From the NCBI GenBank assembly GCA_031283915.1, contig JAITAY010000091.1, forward strand, positions 1 through 6,666: a DNA stretch of 6,666 nucleotides. Reading direction: 5' to 3'. Below, piece by piece: positions 1 to 6,381 of this stretch (position 1 is the first letter of the stretch; every line of letters begins with the position of its first letter). Under the pieces are notes generated by a model. The model was not told the DNA's origin, searched no databases, and saw only the letters and a list, made by a program, of their open reading frames with translations. The position numbers and the translations under genes are program-made. The stretch comes from Tannerella sp. GTDB taxonomy: Bacteria; Bacteroidota; Bacteroidia; Bacteroidales; Tannerellaceae.

Positions 1-37
1 CATTATTTATTATTTAAACTATTTATTAATTGATTCT
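1..37 (+). promoter_or_regulatory. A/T-rich leader upstream of the stalk fimbrillin gene
   Basis: The 37 bases before the first start codon are almost entirely A and T and contain no purine-rich Shine-Dalgarno motif. A/T-rich leaders that leave the start codon unstructured are usual for well-expressed Bacteroidales genes, so this is probably the end of the 5' untranslated region. The promoter itself is not visible and must lie to the left of the window, or the gene is cotranscribed with something upstream. Confidence 0.35.
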
Positions 38-1261
38 ATGAAAGTAAATTTTAAGAAAACAGCAATTCTCACAAAAAGAACAATGATGCTCGCGTTGGCG
101 GCAATTATCGGACTGGCAAGCTGCTCCACGGAAGAAGTGATCAGCGGCGGCAACACAAATGGCGGCGACAGTTTTGTCGAAGACAAAGGGAAGAACGAAT
201 TGAAGAGCGTAAGCCTGAAACTTGTAAGCGAGACCTCTTCTACACGTGCGGAAAACAATTCGGTATCGAACAGCAGTAAGGTAGTATTTAACGGCGGTTA
301 TTTGCTGTTTGCCTCGGAGCAGCACAATATCACAAAAGTGACGGCAATCACCAACGCCAATCCGAATGTCAATAACGACAGCGAAATAGACATAAATCTT
401 CTTACAGCGTCCGGCGGAGCGGAAATCTCGAATGTGCCGGGACACTCGAAATATGCTTACGTAATTGGAAACGTACCTGCGGAAATAGGCTCGCCGACGA
501 CAGGACAAAGTATTGCGGCCTTGAAACAGAAACTGGTTCTGTATTCCTCCCAGGGCAATATCTCCAGCGTCGCGCTGTTTGGCGGAAATGATATTACGCT
601 GGACAATTCTTTGAACAAGTATGTATCCCGATTTAAATTGGCTCCCCTTGCGGCGCGTCTCGAAATAGGAAAAATCTCGTCGGCATTGGGTAGCGACATC
701 GACTCCTTCCGTGTAGACGGTATTTTTATCAACAATTACTACGGAGCGGTTTCGCTTGCAGGCGATGCGCCGGCGGCTGCAATAAAAAACACGAATGTCG
801 CCGATTTTGCACAGCCCAGTTCGGCCTATCCCGCTACGGACGCAGGCATTCTGTTCGACTACAAGGATGCGGCGAACTTCAGCCTGGGCATTTCGGCAGA
901 CAATGGCCGTTCGTATACGCCCTCGACAGGCGACGCATGGACCTATAACCCGCTTGCCCCGAAAACGTGCAGCGTGGAAGCTCTGACGACGCCGCATATC
1001 GTGATTCGCCTCAGCGGTATCCATACGGCGAACGGCGTCGATTACAACGGCGAATGGTACCTCACCATTTCCGGCCTGAAAGTGGGGAACAGCAAAGTCA
1101 ATTATCTGGAACCGGGCAAGGTCTATTCTATCAAAAATATTGCATTTTCACATTCCAACATCCAGCCCGAACCGGAAATGAAGACGATGGATGTAACGGT
1201 AGAAGTAAATTTAGTTGAGTGGGAAGTTTCCGATACCGACGTGATTTTCGGACAGGAATAA
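38..1261 (+). CDS. FimA/Mfa1-like major fimbrillin lipoprotein (type V pilus stalk subunit)
   Basis: Predicted structural subunit of a Bacteroidales type V pilus: exported as a lipoprotein, moved to the cell surface and polymerised by strand exchange after protease removal of the N-terminal segment. The 407-residue product starts with a basic N-region (K6, K7, K13, R14), a hydrophobic core at 16-27 and a lipobox ending LASC with the lipid-carrying Cys29, followed by STEE, an acidic surface-export type tail. A likely trypsin-like (gingipain-type) maturation site is Arg70 in SSTRAE, close to where FimA and Mfa1 precursors are cut. The C-terminal part carries the family pattern: YLTISGLKV (341-349), LEPGKVYSIKNIAF (357-370), then a PEPE linker and the terminal strand VTVEVNLVEW (386-395) expected to act as donor strand. 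Length agrees with fimbrillins (about 350-550 residues). The start at 38 is chosen because it gives a complete signal peptide; Met16/17 would remove the basic region. A terminator directly follows. The family is fairly sure; the stalk role is inferred from length, gene order and C-terminal strand. Confidence 0.85.
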   Translation: MKVNFKKTAILTKRTMMLALAAIIGLASCSTEEVISGGNTNGGDSFVEDKGKNELKSVSLKLVSETSSTRAENNSVSNSSKVVFNGGYLLFASEQHNITKVTAITNANPNVNNDSEIDINLLTASGGAEISNVPGHSKYAYVIGNVPAEIGSPTTGQSIAALKQKLVLYSSQGNISSVALFGGNDITLDNSLNKYVSRFKLAPLAARLEIGKISSALGSDIDSFRVDGIFINNYYGAVSLAGDAPAAAIKNTNVADFAQPSSAYPATDAGILFDYKDAANFSLGISADNGRSYTPSTGDAWTYNPLAPKTCSVEALTTPHIVIRLSGIHTANGVDYNGEWYLTISGLKVGNSKVNYLEPGKVYSIKNIAFSHSNIQPEPEMKTMDVTVEVNLVEWEVSDTDVIFGQE

Positions 1262-1272
1262 GCGGCGGTTGC

Positions 1273-1312
1273 CGGAGCGTCTCCTCCAAGCGTTGGAGAC
1301 GCTCCGTTTTTT
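1273..1312 (+). terminator. Intrinsic terminator between stalk and accessory genes
   Basis: A perfect 12-bp stem (CGGAGCGTCTCC at 1273-1284 pairing with GGAGACGCTCCG at 1295-1306), a 10-base loop and a run of six T (1307-1312) make a textbook Rho-independent terminator, beginning 11 bases after the fimbrillin stop codon. No clear TAnnTTTG promoter is visible between it and the next start at 1361, so downstream genes probably depend on partial read-through. That would make the stalk subunit more abundant than the accessory subunits. Confidence 0.9.
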
Positions 1313-1360
1313 CAAATCTCTCAGAATACAATAATAAAAAACGACTCAAAGAACGAAAAA

Positions 1361-3100
1361 ATGAAGATTAAACATATACATACGAATATGGCACGAATGC
1401 TCCTGTTGCTGTGCGTTTCTTGCCTTAGCTTCATGGCTTGCACGTCCGAAGAACAAACGTTCACGGACGAGATCTACGAAAAAAGCCGTGACGCCAGGGT
1501 AAGTTTTTCGCTCATGCTTCCTTTCCGGATGCAGACGCGCGCGCTGACCGAATCGGACGAAAACGTGATTCGCAATGTACGGTTATTATTGTTTAAGAAC
1601 GCAGGCGGAATCACGACCTACTGTCTGGGGGTAAACGGGAACAATATCCAGTCAAATTCGCTTTCGCAAAAAACTTTCGACGCCACCCTGCCGACCGGCG
1701 AATACGACGTTGTCATACTGGCCAACGCCCAGGACATTGTCGACGGGAGCGCCCTCTCTTTGGGCGATACGAAAGAAAACGTGCTTAAGGCGCTTGTAAA
1801 GACGAATGTCGGCAAGTGGAACGATAACGGCATACCCATGTGGGGGAGAATCGACAATCTGACGATCGACCTCGAAACGAATCCCGGCAACATGTCTCCC
1901 GTAGAGATGGTTCGCATGCTGGCCAAAATAGACGTGGAGACGCTCGCCTCCGCCGATTTTACCCTCGCCGACATACGGCTGTACAATTACAGTTCGCAGG
2001 GCGCGCTCGTACCGGATCTCGCCGCATGGCCTGCCGACAACATAGCCCTTTCGCCCACGCAACCTTCCGCGGCGGGAGGTTATGCCGCCGTTTCTGCTCC
2101 GCTGATATTCGACGCCGCCGACGGAGTGACGCCCGACGGATGCAAACAGATTATTTATACCTGCGAAGCGCCGGCCGGCTCCGCCGCTAACCTGTCCGCC
2201 AATACCTGTCTGGTGATAGGCGGAAGCTACAGGGGCGAAGCCACAAGCTACTACAAGATAGATTTCGCCGGCGAAGAAAACAACCGGCAGGTCTTTCTCC
2301 CTCTGCTGCGCAACAACTATTATCTGATAAAAATCGTACGTGTAAGCGGCAGCGGCTATCCTTCTCCCGAAATGGCGCTTAATTCGCCCTCCGTCAATAT
2401 GAACGCGCTCTTTCTCTACTGGACGGAACAGGGAATGAACAACGTCGTCTTCGACGGGGAATATATGCTGGGCGTATCGACCGACCGCCTGACGCTGCCG
2501 AGCGACGCTCATACCTTTGCGGGCGGCGACAATACGCTGACCGTCATGTCTACCGTGCCGACCGGTTGGGAAATCGAAAAAATTACCGACGCAGGCGGCA
2601 CGGCCGGCGCGGCATCGTGGCTCGCTCTCGACGTCCTGTCCGGAGCATCGGGCGTTGCCGGAAACGTGACCGTCCTCGTCGATAAAAATACGTCCGCTTC
2701 CGACCGCACGGCATACGTCTACATCCGTTCCGGGAATCTGAGGTATTGCGTGGAAGTAACCCAGAGCGCAATACCCGGATTCGGCATCGAAGTGACAGAC
2801 TTCTCCACCGGGCAGCCCGTCAGTCTGTACGACTTCACCTGGCAGGCCGGACAGGTAAAAGAGTTCAGGGTAGTATGGAAACCGGAGACGGCAAAAGTGA
2901 CCGTTTATGTGACGAATCCCGGAGCCGCTTTCCAGGGAACCGGAATGCCCGGCAACAACTCCGAACTCGCCGGAGGCTTCAAAGCGTACGCGATCACAAG
3001 CAAAAAAGTCGAAACCGACCGGCTCACAAGACTGGACTTTACCCTTACCGACGGCGTCAGGACGGAAATCAAAACCCTGTTCCTCCGCCAGAAACAATAA
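1361..3100 (+). CDS. Mfa2/FimB-like fimbrial accessory lipoprotein with Ig-like (BACON-type) domains
   Basis: Predicted surface lipoprotein of the same pilus, acting as anchor or minor subunit. The 579-residue product has a hydrophobic signal segment at 12-26 and lipid-carrying Cys27 (SFMAC), followed by TSEE. Residues about 45-365 resemble the Mfa2/FimB fimbrillin-associated family: an ARVSFSLMLP strand, a TRALTESDE segment with possible cleavage Arg60, NVRLLLFKNAGG, GEYDVVILANAQ, PMWGR (159-163), RMLAKIDVE (185-193), then FLPLLRNNYYLIKIVRV (312-328). Residues about 370-470 look like a BACON/Ig-like module (WEIEKITD, DRTAYVYIRSG, VEVTQ). Residues about 474-579 form a second beta-rich module ending TLFLRQ. 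It lies 99 bp after the stalk gene beyond a terminator and 30 bp before a longer paralogue. The start at 1361 gives a full signal peptide; the leader is A-rich with no strong ribosome binding site. At 579 residues it is much longer than classic Mfa2 (about 320), owing to the two extra modules. Anchor versus accessory-shaft role is not decidable here. Confidence 0.8.
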   Translation: MKIKHIHTNMARMLLLLCVSCLSFMACTSEEQTFTDEIYEKSRDARVSFSLMLPFRMQTRALTESDENVIRNVRLLLFKNAGGITTYCLGVNGNNIQSNSLSQKTFDATLPTGEYDVVILANAQDIVDGSALSLGDTKENVLKALVKTNVGKWNDNGIPMWGRIDNLTIDLETNPGNMSPVEMVRMLAKIDVETLASADFTLADIRLYNYSSQGALVPDLAAWPADNIALSPTQPSAAGGYAAVSAPLIFDAADGVTPDGCKQIIYTCEAPAGSAANLSANTCLVIGGSYRGEATSYYKIDFAGEENNRQVFLPLLRNNYYLIKIVRVSGSGYPSPEMALNSPSVNMNALFLYWTEQGMNNVVFDGEYMLGVSTDRLTLPSDAHTFAGGDNTLTVMSTVPTGWEIEKITDAGGTAGAASWLALDVLSGASGVAGNVTVLVDKNTSASDRTAYVYIRSGNLRYCVEVTQSAIPGFGIEVTDFSTGQPVSLYDFTWQAGQVKEFRVVWKPETAKVTVYVTNPGAAFQGTGMPGNNSELAGGFKAYAITSKKVETDRLTRLDFTLTDGVRTEIKTLFLRQKQ

Positions 3101-3130
3101 TTTTATTCACACTGTAAAAAAATAAAGACG

Positions 3131-5677
3131 ATGACAACATATATCTGTAAGAAAATAAAAGCCTTTTTGTATTCGTGCCTTTTCATCCTTGCCTTTGCGG
3201 CATGTTCGGAAGAACTTGTCATATATACCGGCGAAAGCGGCCGGACAGACGATAAGGTTAGCGAAACGCGCGTAAACTTCTCGATCCGGGTGCCTTCGCA
3301 GATAAAATCGGCGGCCACGAAAAGCGTTTCGGACGAAGGCGCGGTCGACAAGGTTCATATCCTCCTCTTCAAAGCGGAAGGCAGCGCCCGTACATTCAGC
3401 CGCCTCATAACGGTAGACGACATCGCGGCCGGGTCGAATATGCAGAAAACGTTTCAGGTAACCCTTCCCGTCGGGCTGTACGATATTGTCGTACTCGCCA
3501 ATGCGCAGGAGATAATCGACAACAGCGGCATTTCCTTCGGTGATACGAAGGAAGAAGCGCTCAACGCCCTTGTGGAAAGGAACGCCAGCGAATGGGACGG
3601 CGACTGCATCCCGATGTGGGGGCGGCGCGACAATCAGACAATCGACTCGCACTCCAGCTTCGTCGGCAACGACGCCATCTCCATGATCCGGATGCTGGCC
3701 AAGATAGAAGTAGAAGTTACGCCCGAAGCGGCAGGCGCGAACGGCGACAATTTCGTCCTGACCAGCATACGGCTCTACAACTACAGTTCGCAGGGGGCGC
3801 TCGTCCCCGACCTGAGCGCGTGGCCGGCCGACAACGTCGCCGTGATGCCCAGCGAACCGGCCGTATCGAACGGATACGCCTCCATGTCCTATCCAGCCAA
3901 TCCTCCGCTGGCGTTCGACAGCAGGGTATGCTATACCTTCGAAGCGCCCGCCGGCGCCGGCGGCAAGGCGATGGCTGCCAATACCTGCTTAATCATCGGA
4001 GGAAGCTATCGGGGAAGACCGGTCTCTTTCTATCGCGTAGACTTTGTCGACAGAACCGCTCCGGGCAAATTTCTGCCCCTCCTGCGCAATCATCACTACC
4101 TGATGAAAATCGTCAAGGTAAACGGCGACGGATACCCCACGCCCGAACTCGCCTTCGAAACCACGCTCGTCAACATGGAAGTAGACGTATTGCCGTGGAA
4201 CGACGGCAGCATGGAAAATGTCTCCTTCGACGGACAAAACACGCTGGAAGTATCGAAAAGCGCCTTTACCTTCGCGAACGGGGCGCAGACGGCGGCGACG
4301 GCAGACAACCGGCTGACGATTCGCGCCAGCGTCGCGAGCGGATGGGAAATCGAGAAAATCACAGATGCAAGCGGTACGGCCATCACATGGCTTACGGCGA
4401 GCGAACGGTCGTTCGCTTCCCCCAACGTCCCCAAAGACGTCTTCCTCTTCGCCGAAGAAAACACGACGGGAACCAGGCGGACGGCTTACCTTTACATCCG
4501 CGCCGGGCAGTTGTCTTTTCGCGTGACGGTCGTTCAGCAAGAACTTTTCGACATGCGGATTACGGACGGTAGCGGGAATGAAATCAACGAACTTGTATTC
4601 CCGCTCGCCGGCGGAACAGCCGGTTTCAGCGTGAACTGGACGCCGGCCACCGCCTCCGTGACCGTCGCCGTCACCGACGCAGGACAGAGCGCCGCAGGGA
4701 CGACTGGCTTCAAAGGGACGGGATTTCCCGCAGGCAAGACCGTAATCAACGGCGGTTCGGCGACCTACGGCAATGTCAGAGCAGACGCTTACACCGGCGG
4801 TGATCTGGTGATACACCGGGCTTCGAAAGTGGACTTTACCATCAACGACGGAAACGCGATCGTCACCCGCACGCTTTTCCTCCGCCAGTTCGATTTCAAC
4901 CTTATTCCCGTCATACCCTCCTTTTTCCTCATGGACGGAGGCATAAAAAAGATCGGCGTACGCGCCAACACGACGTGGGAAGTAATCGACGTGATTGATC
5001 CGGACAACATCATCACGAACCGGTCCGAAGTGCTCGGCAAGACCGGCGGCCTGAACGTCTCCGCCGCCGGCGAAGACCTGCCGTTCAGGATCGTGAACCG
5101 GCAGGGCGCTCCGAGCGTCGTGACGCCTGTGGCAACCATCGTTCTTCGCAACGCGCTGGGGACGACTTTTAATGCAACCATAACCGGCCTTTCCACATAC
5201 GAAGTCGGAAACCTGCTGGTATGGCCGGTCGACATGCCCATCGCCGCCGCCACCACCTGGTATAATCTGGCCGACGTGCCCGATGAAACGAACGATAACA
5301 GCATCCCGCCGGCAGGGCCGCGAAATACGACCGTGCATCCCTACAGTTGCGCCGCTCTCGACCCCTCGAACAAAAACCTCTGGCGTTTGCCGACGCTGGA
5401 CGAAATATACAGCATCTTCTCATACTTCAGGAGTAATGGAGGATACGGCAAATACGGAATGACAAACGTGGACTACAGCGGGAACGCAGGCCTTGCGTCG
5501 ATAACTAACGGATACTGGACGGCGGAATCCTACTTGTCCGTGATGGTATACTATGCGGCATACAACACGACCGACGGCAAAGGTGGAAGGGGAGCTATTC
5601 CCAAAAACAATGCGGGCCCTGTCTTTGTCGCCGAAAAGACGTGGAACATATACGCCCGTTGCGTTCGAACCAAATAA
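3131..5677 (+). CDS. Large fimbrial lipoprotein with C-terminal lectin-like domain; candidate pilus tip adhesin
   Basis: An 848-residue predicted surface lipoprotein, probably the distal adhesive subunit of the pilus. The signal peptide (hydrophobic 11-24) ends at AFAAC with lipid-carrying Cys25, followed by SEE. Residues 40-586 parallel the whole preceding protein: VNFSIRVP, VHILLFKAEG, GLYDIVVLANAQ, PMWGRRDNQTID (161-172), RMLAKIEVEV, IRLYNYSSQGALVPDL (213-228), NTCLIIGGSYRG (284-295), FLPLLRNHHYLMKIVKV, a BACON-like module with WEIEKITDA (405-413), and a module ending TLFLRQ (581-586). Beyond that are a further Ig-like domain (about 590-690, with TTWEVID) and a C-terminal domain (about 693-848) with WRLPTLDEI (751-759), GYWTAES (794-800) and ARCVR (842-846). 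This pattern is typical of DUF1566/Fib_succ_major domains, which adopt a C-type-lectin-like fold. Tip role is inferred from this domain, gene order and the apparent lack of a fimbrillin-type terminal donor strand. The leader AAAATAAAGACG before the ATG is weakly purine-rich. No obvious intrinsic terminator follows immediately. Confidence 0.8.
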   Translation: MTTYICKKIKAFLYSCLFILAFAACSEELVIYTGESGRTDDKVSETRVNFSIRVPSQIKSAATKSVSDEGAVDKVHILLFKAEGSARTFSRLITVDDIAAGSNMQKTFQVTLPVGLYDIVVLANAQEIIDNSGISFGDTKEEALNALVERNASEWDGDCIPMWGRRDNQTIDSHSSFVGNDAISMIRMLAKIEVEVTPEAAGANGDNFVLTSIRLYNYSSQGALVPDLSAWPADNVAVMPSEPAVSNGYASMSYPANPPLAFDSRVCYTFEAPAGAGGKAMAANTCLIIGGSYRGRPVSFYRVDFVDRTAPGKFLPLLRNHHYLMKIVKVNGDGYPTPELAFETTLVNMEVDVLPWNDGSMENVSFDGQNTLEVSKSAFTFANGAQTAATADNRLTIRASVASGWEIEKITDASGTAITWLTASERSFASPNVPKDVFLFAEENTTGTRRTAYLYIRAGQLSFRVTVVQQELFDMRITDGSGNEINELVFPLAGGTAGFSVNWTPATASVTVAVTDAGQSAAGTTGFKGTGFPAGKTVINGGSATYGNVRADAYTGGDLVIHRASKVDFTINDGNAIVTRTLFLRQFDFNLIPVIPSFFLMDGGIKKIGVRANTTWEVIDVIDPDNIITNRSEVLGKTGGLNVSAAGEDLPFRIVNRQGAPSVVTPVATIVLRNALGTTFNATITGLSTYEVGNLLVWPVDMPIAAATTWYNLADVPDETNDNSIPPAGPRNTTVHPYSCAALDPSNKNLWRLPTLDEIYSIFSYFRSNGGYGKYGMTNVDYSGNAGLASITNGYWTAESYLSVMVYYAAYNTTDGKGGRGAIPKNNAGPVFVAEKTWNIYARCVRTK
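5207..5674 (+). other. C-terminal C-type-lectin-like domain of the tip candidate
   Basis: Residues about 693-848 of the large lipoprotein. Motifs in order are LLVWPVD, TTWYNLAD, CAALDP, NLWRLPT, GYWTAES, a Tyr/Asn/Gly-rich stretch (MVYYAAYNTTDGKGGRG, 805-821) and ARCVR just before the stop. In this fold the WRLPT and YW(S/T) motifs are core positions, while the stretch between YWTAES and the final RCVR is surface-exposed and forms the ligand-facing region. The position at the extreme C-terminus is where diversity-generating retroelement targets carry their variable repeat. The fold assignment rests on motifs only. Confidence 0.6.
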
Positions 5678-5768
5678 CCGCAGGCTCGCCTTCCCGTCAT
5701 TGCAACCCATAAACGTTATCTGTGTGGAATATCATGACAATCCGGGTTGACACTATGGAGAGACCGAA

Positions 5769-5936
5769 GTGGTCATTGATTATATACTGCGCACGGGATA
5801 GTTTTGTGCATAAGCATAAGGCATAAGGCCAAGGGAAAACCGCTATGCGCTACATGCAGGCCTCGTTCTTCACCTTTTGCCTTTCGCTTGTGTCTATGCA
5901 CAAAATCATACCGCGCAAAGTGTATCGTGTGACGAC
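5769..5936. repeat. Long imperfect inverted repeat (large hairpin or MITE-like element)
   Basis: Two arms of roughly 65 bases around a loop at about 5834-5867. Matching blocks, outside to inside, are GTGGTCA (5769-5775) with TGACGAC (5930-5936), one mismatch; GCGC (5789-5792) with GCGC (5913-5916); TTTTGTGCATA (5802-5812) with TATGCACAAAA (5895-5905), perfect over 11 bases; and AAGGCATAAGG (5818-5828) with CCTTTTGCCTT (5873-5883), one mismatch. The blocks keep the same order and similar spacing in both arms, so chance is unlikely. It could be a small non-autonomous mobile element, a structured RNA, or a structure ending or protecting the adhesin transcript. Confidence 0.55.
5809..5827 (+). 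repeat. Three near-tandem CATAAG copies
   Basis: CATAAG occurs at 5809-5814, 5815-5820 and 5822-5827, the first two adjacent and the third after one extra G. The repeat lies inside the left arm of the large inverted repeat; the right arm shows only degenerate counterparts, so slippage in this arm is a simple explanation. Confidence 0.6.
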
Positions 5937-6227
5937 ACGAAATCAGCGGTAGTACGAACGTAACCGCGTCTGTTGAGAAAGCCGTGCAGACCTGCTGCTG
6001 ACCGACATCAACAACACGCTCACCGCAACCGGTATACTATCCCTGTGAGATTTTTCGAATGAAGAAGGCATGTTTTTCTACCTCTGTTTCATCTCCTGCG
6101 GAATTTGTTGCTGGAAAAAGAATCTTTGAACATCCACTTCAATTCACAACATCCTGCCGTACGCCGTATCAGGGCAACCGCACCAAAATCAGGTTCAACG
6201 AAAACCAATCTCACAACTGCCATTTTG

Positions 6228-6261
6228 TCGCTTTTAGTGAGGACGTTGTCACAAAAAGCGA
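6228..6261. repeat. Small hairpin in the intergenic region
   Basis: TCGCTTTT (6228-6235) pairs perfectly with AAAAGCGA (6254-6261); after one A/A mismatch the stem continues with GTGA (6237-6240) and TCAC (6249-6252), leaving an 8-base loop. No T-run follows on either strand, so it is not a standard terminator. Function unknown. Confidence 0.45.
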
Positions 6262-6335
6262 GGATGTTCCTGACTTTGACACTTTTATTTTAACAAATTT
6301 GTAACAAGCACAAATATAACACATTATAAATTTCA

Positions 6336-6355
6336 GGACACCGTTTTGGGTGTCC
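6336..6355. repeat. Palindrome near the presumed insertion sequence end
   Basis: GGACACC (6336-6342) and GGTGTCC (6349-6355) are perfect 7-base arms around a 6-base spacer GTTTTG. It may be part of the element's terminal inverted repeat or a transposase binding site. In RNA it would form a hairpin that could hinder external read-through into the transposase gene. No T-run follows on the + strand. Confidence 0.55.
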
Positions 6356-6377
6356 CAGCCAAAAAATATTAGTTTTG
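6345..6377 (+). promoter_or_regulatory. Bacteroidales-type promoter for the transposase gene
   Basis: TTTG at 6345-6348 and TAGTTTTG at 6370-6377 match the -33 (TTTG) and -7 (TAnnTTTG) elements of Bacteroidales promoters with a 21-base spacer, within the usual 19-21. The -33 element lies in the loop of the palindrome. The -7 element ends only 4 bases before the transposase ATG, so a transcript from here would start at about the start codon and be leaderless or nearly so. Confidence 0.45.
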
Positions 6378-6381
6378 TGGT

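Larger units (their letters stand above)
5678..6335. other. Intergenic region without a convincing gene
   Basis: About 660 bases between the adhesin stop and the presumed insertion sequence end. No open frame here resembles a known protein: an 81-codon frame at 6059-6304 has irregular composition and no recognisable motif. The stretch holds a long imperfect inverted repeat (5769-5936), a small hairpin (6228-6261) and two short frames with protein-like composition (5751-5801 and 5951-6048) that may be decayed coding sequence. The last 80 bases are much more A/T-rich than the pilus genes. I see no tRNA or rRNA. Confidence 0.6.

Noticed and set aside
26..1024. Long open frame on the minus strand opposite the stalk gene
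   Set aside because: It is a shadow of the fimbrillin gene: Arg/Cys-rich, no recognisable domain, and the plus-strand gene has a signal peptide and family motifs.
1652..3097. Long minus-strand open frame opposite the second pilus gene
   Set aside because: Composition is typical of an antisense shadow in G/C-rich codons (many Arg, Gly, Val, His) with no motif; it matches almost exactly the extent of the real gene.
3989..5338. 449-codon minus-strand open frame opposite the tip candidate
   Set aside because: Shadow frame with no motif, opposite a protein with clear domain structure.
5703..5749. CAACCC / GGGTTG inverted repeat as a terminator for the adhesin gene
   Set aside because: The arms are only six bases with a 35-base loop and no T-run, so it is not a credible terminator.
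6059..6304. 81-codon plus-strand frame (and an overlapping 62-codon frame) between the inverted repeat and the insertion sequence
   Set aside because: Unrecognised, irregular composition, two overlapping frames of similar quality, no ribosome binding site or promoter that I can see, and a hairpin inside.
6312..6319. Minus-strand TATATTTG resembling a -7 promoter element
   Set aside because: No TTTG-like element lies 19-21 bases upstream on that strand, and no plausible minus-strand gene follows.
5678..6335. Template repeat of a diversity-generating retroelement downstream of the adhesin
   Set aside because: Reading by eye, I found no segment resembling 5500-5677 with adenine-specific differences; an alignment would settle it.
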